Under the pieces are notes generated by a model. The model worked only from the letters and a program-made list of their open reading frames with translations. It ran no database searches and was not told the origin of the DNA. 64,000 nt of DNA, from assembly GCF_032393985.1 (NCBI RefSeq), contig NZ_CP135918.1, forward strand, positions 4,092,001 through 4,156,000, read 5' to 3'. This document shows, one piece after another, positions 18,708 to 26,837 of the stretch. The position numbers were made by a program, and so were the translations under genes. This DNA comes from Fischerella sp. JS2 (GTDB taxonomy: Bacteria; Cyanobacteriota; Cyanobacteriia; Cyanobacteriales; Nostocaceae). The stretch's first letter is position 1, and every line of letters starts with the position of its first letter.

Positions 18708-19883
18708 ATGATTGCAAGCTCAATCAAAATTTTATTGATTGAGGACAATTTGGCGGAAGCTAGATTGTTACAAGAGTTTCTTAAGCAAGCCCAGTCTCAT
18801 GAATTTACTCTTCTCAACGTCAAGAGATTAGGAGATGCTTTGTCCTTACTCAGTAATTGTAATGAGATCAGCTGTGATTTTGATGTAATTCTGTTGGATT
18901 TGACTTTACCAGATAGTGAAGGATTAACTTCTCTTGCACCGTTGATTAGTCAAGCTCCTACTGTACCAATTGTAGTATTAACAAATACTAACGATGATGA
19001 ACTTGCCTTAGAAGCAGTACGCCAGGGAGCGCAAGATTATTTAGTCAAGCGACAGGTAAATGTAGAAGTACTAATTCGTGCTTTAAAATATGCGATCGAG
19101 CGCAAGCACACTTTAGAATCTTTACGTGCAGTCAATCACGCCTTAGAAATTCGGGTAGAAGAAAGAACAGCAGAGTTAGTCAAAGCCCAAGAACTCAATC
19201 AGTTTAAATCCGAATTTGTTTCTATGCTCTCCCATGACATCCGTAGTCCTTTAAATACCATTTTATTGGCGGCGGGTTTGCTACAAAACAGTGGTGACAA
19301 ACTATCTACAGAAAAAAAGCTGAATCATTACAAGCTTATTCGTTCTGCAATTAAAAATATGACCCAACTATTGGATGAGGCTTCCCTATTGGGTAAAGCT
19401 GATTCTGGTAGGCTTGAGCGAGAATTTACTTTACTCAATTTACAAGATTTTTGTCGTCAACTAGTTGAAGAAGCACAATTAATTGCTGTCGATAAACATA
19501 TTACAGTTGTATTTACCGCTACTGGACAACCAACTGAAATATTGAGCGATGAAAATTTATTGCGGCATATTTTAGGAAATTTACTTAGTAATGCTATTAA
19601 ATATTCGCGTCCAGATAGTATTGTTTATTTTGAATTGAGGTTTAAAAATCAAACTGTCATTTTCAATATTAAAGATGAAGGTATTGGTATTCCTCTAGAA
19701 GATCAAAAACAACTTTTTCAGCCCTTCTATCGTGCTAATAATGTTGGCTCAATTCCTGGTACTGGTTTGGGTTTAGCAATTGTGAAAAAGTGTCTGGAGG
19801 CACATGGAGGGGAAATTACAGTTAATAGTGAAGTGGGAGTAGGTACAACGTTTACAGTAACGCTGCCGTTGATTAAAGGTTAA
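18708..19883 (+). CDS. receiver-histidine kinase hybrid
   Basis: 391 aa, no membrane segment. The N-terminal receiver (about 6-130) has LIEDN for the acidic pocket, the phospho-Asp in VILLDLTLPDSEG, and the conserved Lys in YLVKRQ. A coiled-coil link (about 145-165, LEIRVEERTAEL) leads to HisKA with SHDIRSPLNTI and to an HATPase domain with N, G1 and G2 boxes (NLLSNAIKYS, DEGIGIP, GTGLGLAIVKK). The gene order phytochrome, Rcp, REC-kinase hybrid suggests it belongs to the same light-signal pathway, either as an alternative target or as a second output branch; that is inference. Confidence 0.9.
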   Translation: MIASSIKILLIEDNLAEARLLQEFLKQAQSHEFTLLNVKRLGDALSLLSNCNEISCDFDVILLDLTLPDSEGLTSLAPLISQAPTVPIVVLTNTNDDELALEAVRQGAQDYLVKRQVNVEVLIRALKYAIERKHTLESLRAVNHALEIRVEERTAELVKAQELNQFKSEFVSMLSHDIRSPLNTILLAAGLLQNSGDKLSTEKKLNHYKLIRSAIKNMTQLLDEASLLGKADSGRLEREFTLLNLQDFCRQLVEEAQLIAVDKHITVVFTATGQPTEILSDENLLRHILGNLLSNAIKYSRPDSIVYFELRFKNQTVIFNIKDEGIGIPLEDQKQLFQPFYRANNVGSIPGTGLGLAIVKKCLEAHGGEITVNSEVGVGTTFTVTLPLIKG

Positions 19884-19941
19884 TCAAATTCTTCTGGCTA
19901 AAATCAACGCTTTCATAAATGTTAGCGATGTAAATTAAATT

Positions 19942-20097
19942 TTAGTAAGTATATACATTCCCAACAATACGGTTATGGTTGATTGAACCTCCTGCCATTG
20001 GTACTATTTCTCCATCCCAATATTCACTCTTAAATTCTGCTACTTCTTCTAATGCTAGATATTCTTCTGGGGTGTAATAACGTTGTTGAATCTGCAT
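19942..20097 (-). pseudogene. Uma2 (DUF820) nuclease-like remnant
   Basis: Reading the minus strand from ATG 20097 gives 51 codons, beginning MQIQQRYYTPEEYLALEE and containing FKSEYWDGEIVPMAGG and NHNRI before a stop at 19942. This is the standard N-terminus of the cyanobacterial Uma2/DUF820 restriction-endonuclease-like family, which is normally about 190 aa. The remaining two thirds, including the catalytic core, are missing, so it is a truncated copy. The family is highly multicopy in filamentous cyanobacteria. Confidence 0.75.
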
Positions 20098-20160
20098 TTG
20101 CTATGCCTCCCAAACATGAACTAATTTTGATCTTTTAATATGAGATTAGAACTAAAATTC

Positions 20161-20802
20161 TTAAATCATAACTCTTTCAAACACAGCACGATAGACAGGT
20201 TCACCTTTTTTTTGAGTAGCTATTTCCCTTTCTGTAGGAACTGGGAGGGGATTTTCTGCTAACCATCCTCCCGAACCTTGTCTTTGAAAGCTAGGATGAA
20301 CAGCAAAGCGATCGCACATTTCTATGGCGACAAATTCTATATCTGATTGTAAAAATACAACTCCCCTTGGAATCAAATAATCTGAGAGTTCTGCAACTAG
20401 TTCCGGTTGTACAATCCGTCGTTTTGCATGACGATTTTTAAACCAAGGATCGGGAAATTGAATACTAACACGTTGTAAAGTTCCTGGAGGGAAAGTTGAT
20501 AAAAGCGATCGCAAGGAATTATTGACGTTACAAAATAAGTAGTGCAAATTTTGTAGTTCTAACTCATCGCCCAATCTATTGGCTTCATCTACTAAAGGCT
20601 GACGAATTTCTAAACCCAGAAAATTCCAACTTGGTTCTATCTGAGCCATTTGCAATAAAAATCGTCCTCTTGCACAACCAATATCTAAGTGCAGTGGTTG
20701 CTTTGGCTTTGTATAAACTTTTTCCCAGTCTAGAGGATTGGCTGGTGTTTGATACTTTTGTGCTAGTGGATTAACGTGCTGACGGACTCGAACGCGTACC
20801 AA
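20161..20802 (-). CDS. trmB: tRNA (guanine-N7-)-methyltransferase
   Basis: Methylates G46 of tRNAs using S-adenosylmethionine. [15 protein letters not shown] (about 39-53) is the SAM-binding loop; [10 protein letters not shown] follows; the signature [15 protein letters not shown] (about 115-129) is diagnostic of TrmB; the C-terminus ends with the [19 protein letters not shown] block that closes the active site. The 213-aa length is normal. It stands alone on the minus strand downstream of an STRR-rich spacer. Confidence 0.96.
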   Translation of the reverse strand: MVRVRVRQHVNPLAQKYQTPANPLDWEKVYTKPKQPLHLDIGCARGRFLLQMAQIEPSWNFLGLEIRQPLVDEANRLGDELELQNLHYLFCNVNNSLRSLLSTFPPGTLQRVSIQFPDPWFKNRHAKRRIVQPELVAELSDYLIPRGVVFLQSDIEFVAIEMCDRFAVHPSFQRQGSGGWLAENPLPVPTEREIATQKKGEPVYRAVFERVMI

Positions 20803-21191
20803 AAAATGACTCTCCTTATTATTGGTTAGTAGCTAGTAGTTGTTGGTTAGTAGTTGTTGATATTTTTTTGATAGATACTATTTGTCTATTCTATTTAACT
20901 ATATATAAAATTGTGACAATATTTACATAGTAGTCATAAAAAATCTTGCTTACGATCATATTCAGGTTTTTTGGTGACAAATAGTCTCTTTGAATTTATT
21001 GATTTTTTTCGTTTTTGCTACTAACAACTAACCACTAACTACTAACAGTCTCTATGCAAAATACCAGGTCATTTAAAATTTGCAATGTATACAAATATTA
21101 AGCGGGATCATTGCTACACATGTCTATAAATCAGAGGTTATACTCTTTTTAAAAGGATTTTTTAGATGTTTTTAAAATAGTCTTTACTTCA
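20803..21191. other. spacer with heptanucleotide repeats
   Basis: Divergent spacer between trmB and the phosphoesterase. 20824-20860 and 21015-21050 hold TTAGTAGTTGTTGG / CTAACAACTAACCACTAAC repeats in opposite orientations. Otherwise AT-rich; no other feature seen. Confidence 0.6.
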
Positions 21192-22298
21192 ATGATTCCC
21201 AATTTTCGCTTTGCCGTAGTCAGCGACTTACACATTGCCCTTCCCCATACAATCTGGAATCACCCTAGCCGTTTTCATTTGGTGGAAGTCAGTGTTTCAG
21301 CATTTGAAAGTGTATTAGAGCATTTAACACAACTAGATTTAGATTTTCTTTTACTACCCGGAGATTTAACTCAACACGGTGAACCAGAAAACCATGCTTG
21401 GTTGGCACAACGTTTATCACATTTACCTTTTCCTGCCTACGTCGTTCCTGGTAATCATGACGTTCCTGTGTTCAGGGCTAATGAGCAATCAATTGCATTT
21501 GCAGATTTCCCTTATTACTATCGTAAATTTGGTTACAAAGATCCAGAAAAATCTTACTATACCTGTCAGATTTTACCAGGAATCAGATTAATTGGTCTAA
21601 ATTCTAACTTGTTCAACGACCGGGGAGAGCAAGTAGGACGTTTGGATATTAAACAACTGCGATGGTTAGAAGAAGTGCTAGCCTCAACTAGTGATGAATT
21701 AGTGCTAGTGATGATACATCACAATGTTGTGGAACACTTGCCTAATCAATCACGCCACCCAATGGCCAATCGCTACATGTTAGAAAATGCTGGGGAATTA
21801 TTACCCTTATTGCATCGCTACGGAGTGAGGTTAGTATTCACAGGACATTTACATGTTCAGGATGTAGCATACTCTCAGGGAATATACGACATTACTACTG
21901 GTTCTTTAGTTAGCTATCCCCATCCCTATAGGGTACTGGAGTTTCGTCACGATCATTACGGTAGGCAATGGTTGCAGATGTTGTCCTATCGTGTGGAGTC
22001 AGTTCCCGATTTCCCCGATTTACAACACAGTTCACGCAAATGGATGGGCGATCGCAGTTTTCCCTTTATAGTGAGATTTTTGACCCTACCTCCTTTGAGC
22101 CTACCATTAGAGCAGGCTCAAGAACTAGCTCCCACTCTACGAGACTTTTGGGCTACCGTTGCCAATGGAGATGCATTATTTGACTGTTCCCATTTTCCGC
22201 CAGAAGTAGGTCGTTACTTTGAAAAATACGGTGCGATCGCCACTTGTGGCACACCCACACTAATAGATAATCACAGTACTTTGTTGGTTAGTGGTTAG
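21192..22298 (+). CDS. calcineurin-like metallophosphoesterase
   Basis: Di-metal phosphoesterase of 368 aa, likely a cAMP phosphodiesterase (CpdA)-type enzyme; substrate unproven. Metal ligands are visible in order: VVSDLHIA (D-x-H), LLLPGDLTQHG (GD), VVPGNHDVPV (GNHD), MIHHNVVEH and FTGHLHVQD (GHxH). The C-terminal 100 residues are a family-unspecific extension. No signal peptide. An ATG at 21192 follows an A/T leader; neighbours give no functional hint. Confidence 0.88.
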   Translation: MIPNFRFAVVSDLHIALPHTIWNHPSRFHLVEVSVSAFESVLEHLTQLDLDFLLLPGDLTQHGEPENHAWLAQRLSHLPFPAYVVPGNHDVPVFRANEQSIAFADFPYYYRKFGYKDPEKSYYTCQILPGIRLIGLNSNLFNDRGEQVGRLDIKQLRWLEEVLASTSDELVLVMIHHNVVEHLPNQSRHPMANRYMLENAGELLPLLHRYGVRLVFTGHLHVQDVAYSQGIYDITTGSLVSYPHPYRVLEFRHDHYGRQWLQMLSYRVESVPDFPDLQHSSRKWMGDRSFPFIVRFLTLPPLSLPLEQAQELAPTLRDFWATVANGDALFDCSHFPPEVGRYFEKYGAIATCGTPTLIDNHSTLLVSG

Positions 22299-22412
22299 TG
22301 GTCAATGGTCAATGGTCAATTGTCATTAGTCATTCTCTCCCCACACTCCCCACACTCCCCACACTCCTCATACTCTCCCTTTTCCTCCTTGTCCTCCAAT
22401 CCCCAATCCCCA
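22299..22412. repeat. CCCCACACT nonamer repeats
   Basis: Immediately after the phosphoesterase stop come GTCAATGGTCAATGG repeats and then (22338-22378) three to four tandem CCCCACACT units. It separates convergent genes. Confidence 0.7.
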
Positions 22413-23624
22413 TTACCCTACCGCCCGACAAATCCCAAATACAGAAGTATAACCATGCAAGAACGTACTACCACCAACAGGGCCAATTTCGCCACCACAG
22501 AAAAAGCCCCCTAAGGGAATATTATTGAGGTAGCGCTGAAATAGCTGGGAATCAAAATTTGGCTTGCCATATAGTCCCGCACCTCGCCCCAGACAGGAAA
22601 ACATTAATGCACCAACAGCACCTGGTTGGAATTGTTGTTCTTTTTGATATCGTTCCAGTAAAAATTCTAAGTCTTCCGCCGAGGCTTCAGCATCTCGTAG
22701 ATGGAATTGCAGGCGTTGTCCGGGACGAACATAATCACCAATCGCGATCGCTCCTCCTGCGGGGTCTACTCCCAAAATATCGCGAATTAAAAAGTCTCCT
22801 TGTTGCAAACAAGGCTTAAATTCATCCATAGCCAGACCGACAAATAGAGAATTTTGAGCCAGTGTTCGGTCTTCTTCGCTCAAACTAGCAATTAAATCTC
22901 GTAGTACCAATAGTGGTGCTTGCTCGTCTAGTTCCAAAATGATATTGCGATCACCTCTGGTAACTTGGAATGGCTGACCAATTGGTCGACATCCTTGAGC
23001 TACTATTGTTTCTAAAACAATATTGCCACTTAAGGCCACCCCAACCGTTCCTTCTTCATACAAGCGACCATTACAAAAAAGCGCAATTCGACCGCCTATT
23101 ACACCACTACTTGCTTGACCACCAACTTTCATAGAACCTGGATAAGCATAATCCAATCCCTGTAATAAATCGTTGATACCAGACGAGAAGGAAGCAGACA
23201 GCAAAATAAAATGGGGTGTTGGTGAAGATGTTATACCAATCAAATCGATCCAAGCATTTGGTGGCCCGTCCAAGTCAGGTAATTGTTCAGCAACAACATG
23301 AAAAGCTTTGATATCCACTCCTGGTAGATGAGCCAAACTCAGACTTAAAGCAGGTTCTGCTTCCAATTCTTGAGTTTGTCCAGCTAAACTAGTGCCAATA
23401 ACGCCGCCACCACTACAGCCGATCAGCACAGGTACTGAAAGTTTCTCCGCTAGCAGAGGTAACACTCGAGAATACTCACTTGTAAAAGCAGACGAAATGA
23501 ATACCAGCCCTAAATCCGCAGGTGCTGATAAGGAAGAAGTTGTGCGTTGTACCACATCTGCAACAGCTGCTTCTAAAGAGGGACGGGTTGACAGGGCATT
23601 TGCCCACTGCATTTGGTCTGCCAT
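22413..23624 (-). CDS. FIST-domain sensory protein
   Basis: 403 aa with FIST_N (about 30-225) and FIST_C (about 235-380) regions, a ligand-sensing domain pair thought to bind small molecules such as amino acids; here it stands alone, with no fused kinase, cyclase or chemotaxis part. Features: LIGCSGGGVIG near 65-75, GGQASSGVIGGR, and the C-terminal FFCGGEIGPVGGSTFLHGYTS typical of FIST_C. Soluble. The start is the ATG at 23624. Possibly a stand-alone sensor acting on a separate partner, but none is nearby. Confidence 0.85.
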   Translation of the reverse strand: MADQMQWANALSTRPSLEAAVADVVQRTTSSLSAPADLGLVFISSAFTSEYSRVLPLLAEKLSVPVLIGCSGGGVIGTSLAGQTQELEAEPALSLSLAHLPGVDIKAFHVVAEQLPDLDGPPNAWIDLIGITSSPTPHFILLSASFSSGINDLLQGLDYAYPGSMKVGGQASSGVIGGRIALFCNGRLYEEGTVGVALSGNIVLETIVAQGCRPIGQPFQVTRGDRNIILELDEQAPLLVLRDLIASLSEEDRTLAQNSLFVGLAMDEFKPCLQQGDFLIRDILGVDPAGGAIAIGDYVRPGQRLQFHLRDAEASAEDLEFLLERYQKEQQFQPGAVGALMFSCLGRGAGLYGKPNFDSQLFQRYLNNIPLGGFFCGGEIGPVGGSTFLHGYTSVFGICRAVG

Positions 23625-23988
23625 GAATTTTACGCTTTTCTATAATCCGGCTAGTAGTTTTTTATTTTTTATCTTGGAAAACATGAAATTGCATCCCAAA
23701 ATCAGGTTAATTTAGCCCTTGATAAAATTCTAGAAACTTAGGTTTGCTATTACCATTACATCTATCTAAAGATCATTGTATAATCTTCAAACTGTATGCC
23801 TAGTAAAATCTTAAAAGAAAAAGGTTATAACACACTACGTCCTGTTATTTGCTGTACTTTGTAATGAAGTAACAATCAAGAGTACTAAAGTGGCAGCTAA
23901 ATGGCTAAAATAGTGTGGAATAGTGCAAGAAAGCCCTTTCCGTACTTTTTCTATACTGGTATTAATAACACACAGCAACATTAGAACT
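23625..23988. other. divergent spacer upstream of cp12
   Basis: Holds the promoters of the minus-strand FIST gene and of cp12. Nothing recognisable beyond AT-rich sequence; no clear hairpin. Confidence 0.5.
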
Positions 23989-24210
23989 ATGACAGACATC
24001 CAAAACAGAATCCAACAAGAAGTTGAAGAAGCCCGCGCTGTCTGTGATACATCAGGTAGCAATTCTGCTGAATGTGCTGCTGCTTGGGATGCAGTAGAAG
24101 AATTACAAGCAGAAGCTTCTCACCAAAAGCAAGCCAAGCATAAAACTGCTTTTGAGCAATATTGTGATGATAACCCCGAAGCAGCTGAGTGTCGTGTTTA
24201 TGACGACTAA
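23989..24210 (+). CDS. cp12: CP12, Calvin-cycle regulatory protein
   Basis: 73-aa, intrinsically disordered, redox-sensitive protein that clamps GAPDH and phosphoribulokinase together in the dark. Both Cys pairs are present: Cys19/Cys29 and Cys59/Cys68. The AWDAVEEL core motif is at 32-39, and the C-terminus ends ECRVYDD, close to the usual EC-x-YDD tail that inserts into GAPDH. The ATG at 23989 is chosen over an upstream in-frame ATG at 23923 because CP12 homologues begin with MxDIQxxIQ and the extension is unlike any known one. Confidence 0.95.
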   Translation: MTDIQNRIQQEVEEARAVCDTSGSNSAECAAAWDAVEELQAEASHQKQAKHKTAFEQYCDDNPEAAECRVYDD

Positions 24211-24842
24211 AAACTAAGTTAGTGAATTTCACTGAACACTGACCAACAAGTAACAAAGATCAATTTGCTAGTATTTGTACTTTCGCTTTTTTACTAAGAC
24301 AAGCTTAGCCTTCCTTGTGTCCTAGTTTCAAAAAAATATTTAAACACAAGGTGTAACTTACATTTACTTGTTAAGTAGAAGTAAGTGCAAAATCACTAAA
24401 AGTTGTAAAAAAGTCTGAAAGTATCAAACATGTAGCCAAGCAGGGGCAGTTTTCAACTCTCCTTTGAGGTATCTATGTTTGTGGCAAATATTTAGTTTTG
24501 ATCTTTATAGTTACTTGTTTTTTATGTTAATAGCCATATTTCATCTAATTATCAATTATTGATAATTGTTAACCATTTAGATCAAGATCACGAAAATATA
24601 GAAATATAATGTAGCATTGTTTACCTTCAGTTAATTAAGCATAGTATTTAAATCAGTGAACAGGCAATAGGTAACAGGAGAGAAGTATAGTGGGTAGGGT
24701 TGCCGGAGGAAGCCTTACCCAAGTGATAAAACTGATAACTGATAACTGCTAACTGTCATATCAGCTATCATTTATAAGATTCTTGGTTAATTTTTACTTG
24801 TATATTCTCTGAGTAAAATTATTTGTCATTCGTGGAAATATT
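24211..24842. other. AT-rich spacer, no gene recognised
   Basis: About 630 bases downstream of cp12. It contains scattered repeats of the ACTGATAACTG kind at 24726-24755, and a 'gtagggttgccggaggaagccttaccc' stretch with a hairpin (24690-24720; GGGTAAGG-type arms). No convincing coding frame or structured RNA. Confidence 0.45.
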
Positions 24843-25439
24843 ATGGAAAAAGAAGTTTGGTTTCGCCCTTTAGTCTGGATGGACTATAGACTGGCAGTAC
24901 TATTTACAGTGGTTCTTCCCCTCATTCTGCTGATTTGGGCATTTGTGCAAAAAGCCGAAGGGATGCAACGCTTGCTGGCTATTTACTGGCGAGTATCAAG
25001 TCTTTTAGCTATCACAATTTATTTAATGATTGCCCAATATCCAGTCAGTTTTATCTCAGGATTTATGGCTCGTATTCTAATACCGATTTCGCTGTGGTTC
25101 TGGGTGGATCTTAACGATGAAATTGAGTATCACTCTAGTGGTCCCTTAAAGCTGACTTTTACTTCTTGGCGCTGGGCAATAACTATCTATTGTATTTTAG
25201 GTTCGCTTGCCTTTATACCTTTTTTGGGTTGTGCTTTTTCGGAAAATGTTAGTAACAATCCTAATTGTTATGTCTGGTTTGAAGCGCCCTTAGGATTTAA
25301 AGAATGGTTTCATCCCAACACGAGTGCTGGCTTTCTCGGCATTCTTGGCATTATTAGTTTAGTAATTTATGTACTTTACCTAATTTATTTTGTCTTAATT
25401 AAGTTAGGTAAACAAGGACGTTCAGCTACACAACAATAA
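24843..25439 (+). CDS. integral membrane protein, DUF3177-like
   Basis: 198 aa, with about five hydrophobic segments (20-40, 50-75, 80-95, 115-135, 165-190). The opening, VWFRPLVWMDYRLAVLF, and the FWVDLNDEIEYHS loop are what I remember of the cyanobacterial DUF3177 family; no function is assigned. Cysteines at the loop near 130-145 (GCAFSENVSNNPNC) could form a disulfide. It stands alone in the same direction as cp12. Confidence 0.7.
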   Translation: MEKEVWFRPLVWMDYRLAVLFTVVLPLILLIWAFVQKAEGMQRLLAIYWRVSSLLAITIYLMIAQYPVSFISGFMARILIPISLWFWVDLNDEIEYHSSGPLKLTFTSWRWAITIYCILGSLAFIPFLGCAFSENVSNNPNCYVWFEAPLGFKEWFHPNTSAGFLGILGIISLVIYVLYLIYFVLIKLGKQGRSATQQ

Positions 25440-26258
25440 TTAGTTTTTGCTTGGCGATTGCTATAGCATTCCTAAATGATTCATGAACAACGAGACCCCC
25501 AACTTTTACCCTATCCTTTGAGAAAATTCAAAAAATTTTTAAAGGCAGATAGATAACCCTACCTGCCTAACGACACCCTCCCCGACTACAGGTTACGGTG
25601 TACTACACATAAGTCTAAATAGCTTATGAATTCTGGTTTTACCCCACCCTAACCCTCCCCTTGTCAAAGGGAAGAAATATGAGCTTGTGTTTTCGATAAA
25701 CTAACCAACTAGTTAGATTGGGTTGATTTGACCTTGTAAAGGGGAGGGAACAGGATCTTTTGTTTCCCCTCAAATTTTGGGGGGATTAAAGAGATTAAAT
25801 CCAACTAGTAGCATCCATAAGGGTTTAATATCGGAGGGTTGGGGAGGAATTTCATAATTATTCATGTGTTGCATTCTTTTTTCAAATTGGTATTAGAAGT
25901 TTTCAAATTCTCAATATATGGATGAGATTGCTTTATTAGGTATGAAGGTATTTTTCTCTCTATTGATAGATGTTTATTAAAGTTAAATTTAGAATTTATA
26001 GCTACAAAAATAATTTACTTGTAAATAATAAAATTGATGAAATTGAATAAATTTTTTAGTTGCTTACTCTAACTACAGAATTATTTTTTATAATTAAAAT
26101 CATGTTTTTGTTTAAACAAACTCCTCTATTAGAAAGAGGATTAGAGAATTTTTAATTTGTAAATTAGACATAGAATCAAGGGTATTTGAGCAACTCTATA
26201 GATTCTTTAAAGAGAATTTTTGTGACAAAAATAAAACGCAAAGAAGAGGAGAATTATT
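25440..26258. other. 820-base spacer with dispersed repeat
   Basis: 25549-25895 is a dispersed repeat: it starts GATAACCCTACCTGCC, includes CCCCACCCTAACCCTCCCC and ends TTCATGTGTTGCATTC followed by TTTTTTCAAATTGGTAT. Both ends recur at 62650-62756 around a much shorter middle. The last 350 bases are AT-rich leader of the KGG gene, with AGAGGAGAA just before its ATG. No coding frame. Confidence 0.65.
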
Positions 26259-26597
26259 ATGTCAGATACAAGTAAACGTGGATTTGCATCAATGGATGAA
26301 GATAAGCAGCGTGAAATTGCTAGTAAAGGCGGAAAAGCTGCTCACGAAAAAGGAACTGCACACGAATTTACATCAGAAGAAGCTAGAGAAGCTGGTCGTA
26401 AAGGTGGAGAAACCACAAGTAAAGACCGAGAGTTTATGGCAGAGATTGGTCGACAAGGTGGTAAGCACTCCCACAGAAGCGATCGCACTGATAGTAATCA
26501 GCAAGATGACAATAAGGAGTCAGAAGGAAAAGGTACTCAAGGTGGTAGCCGTGAGCAACATGCAAAAGCTGGACGGCAAAGCCACAAGAACAAATAA
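26259..26597 (+). CDS. KGG-repeat general stress protein
   Basis: 112 aa, very hydrophilic, low complexity. KGG-type motifs recur: SKGGKAAHEKGTAHEF (about 24-39), AGRKGGETTSKD (about 46-57), GRQGGKHSH (about 65-73) and a degenerate AGRQSHK end. This is the family of Gly-rich stress proteins (E. coli YciG-like, B. subtilis GsiB-like). Role unproven, linked to desiccation, salt or starvation tolerance by induction data in other bacteria. Ribosome binding site AGAGGAG 8 bases upstream. A hairpin at 26646-26671 follows. Confidence 0.9.
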   Translation: MSDTSKRGFASMDEDKQREIASKGGKAAHEKGTAHEFTSEEAREAGRKGGETTSKDREFMAEIGRQGGKHSHRSDRTDSNQQDDNKESEGKGTQGGSREQHAKAGRQSHKNK

Positions 26598-26645
26598 AGT
26601 TGAATTTTATAGACTTTTGAACTCACTTGAGTAGATTGAAGTTTG

Positions 26646-26671
26646 TAGAGATGCGAAATTTTGCATCTCTA
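26646..26671 (+). terminator. hairpin downstream of the KGG gene
   Basis: TAGAGATGC, loop of eight A/T-rich bases (GAAATTTT), GCATCTCTA: perfect 9-bp arms, followed by an A/T-rich tract with weak T runs. It resembles the TAGAGACGC hairpin repeats elsewhere, so it may be a relative of those serving as a terminator. Confidence 0.45.
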
Positions 26672-26837
26672 TATTTATATTTTTTAATGTTAATTTACTT
26701 TATTAAGTTCCTTCTCACATAAGCGATCGCAACTTTTTCATAAGATTGCCACCATGCTTTTAAGGTGATTTGTTAGTCTGATTGAAAGTAAACTCAAAGT
26801 TTACTGACTTAAATGAATATTTATCTGTATCTCCAAC

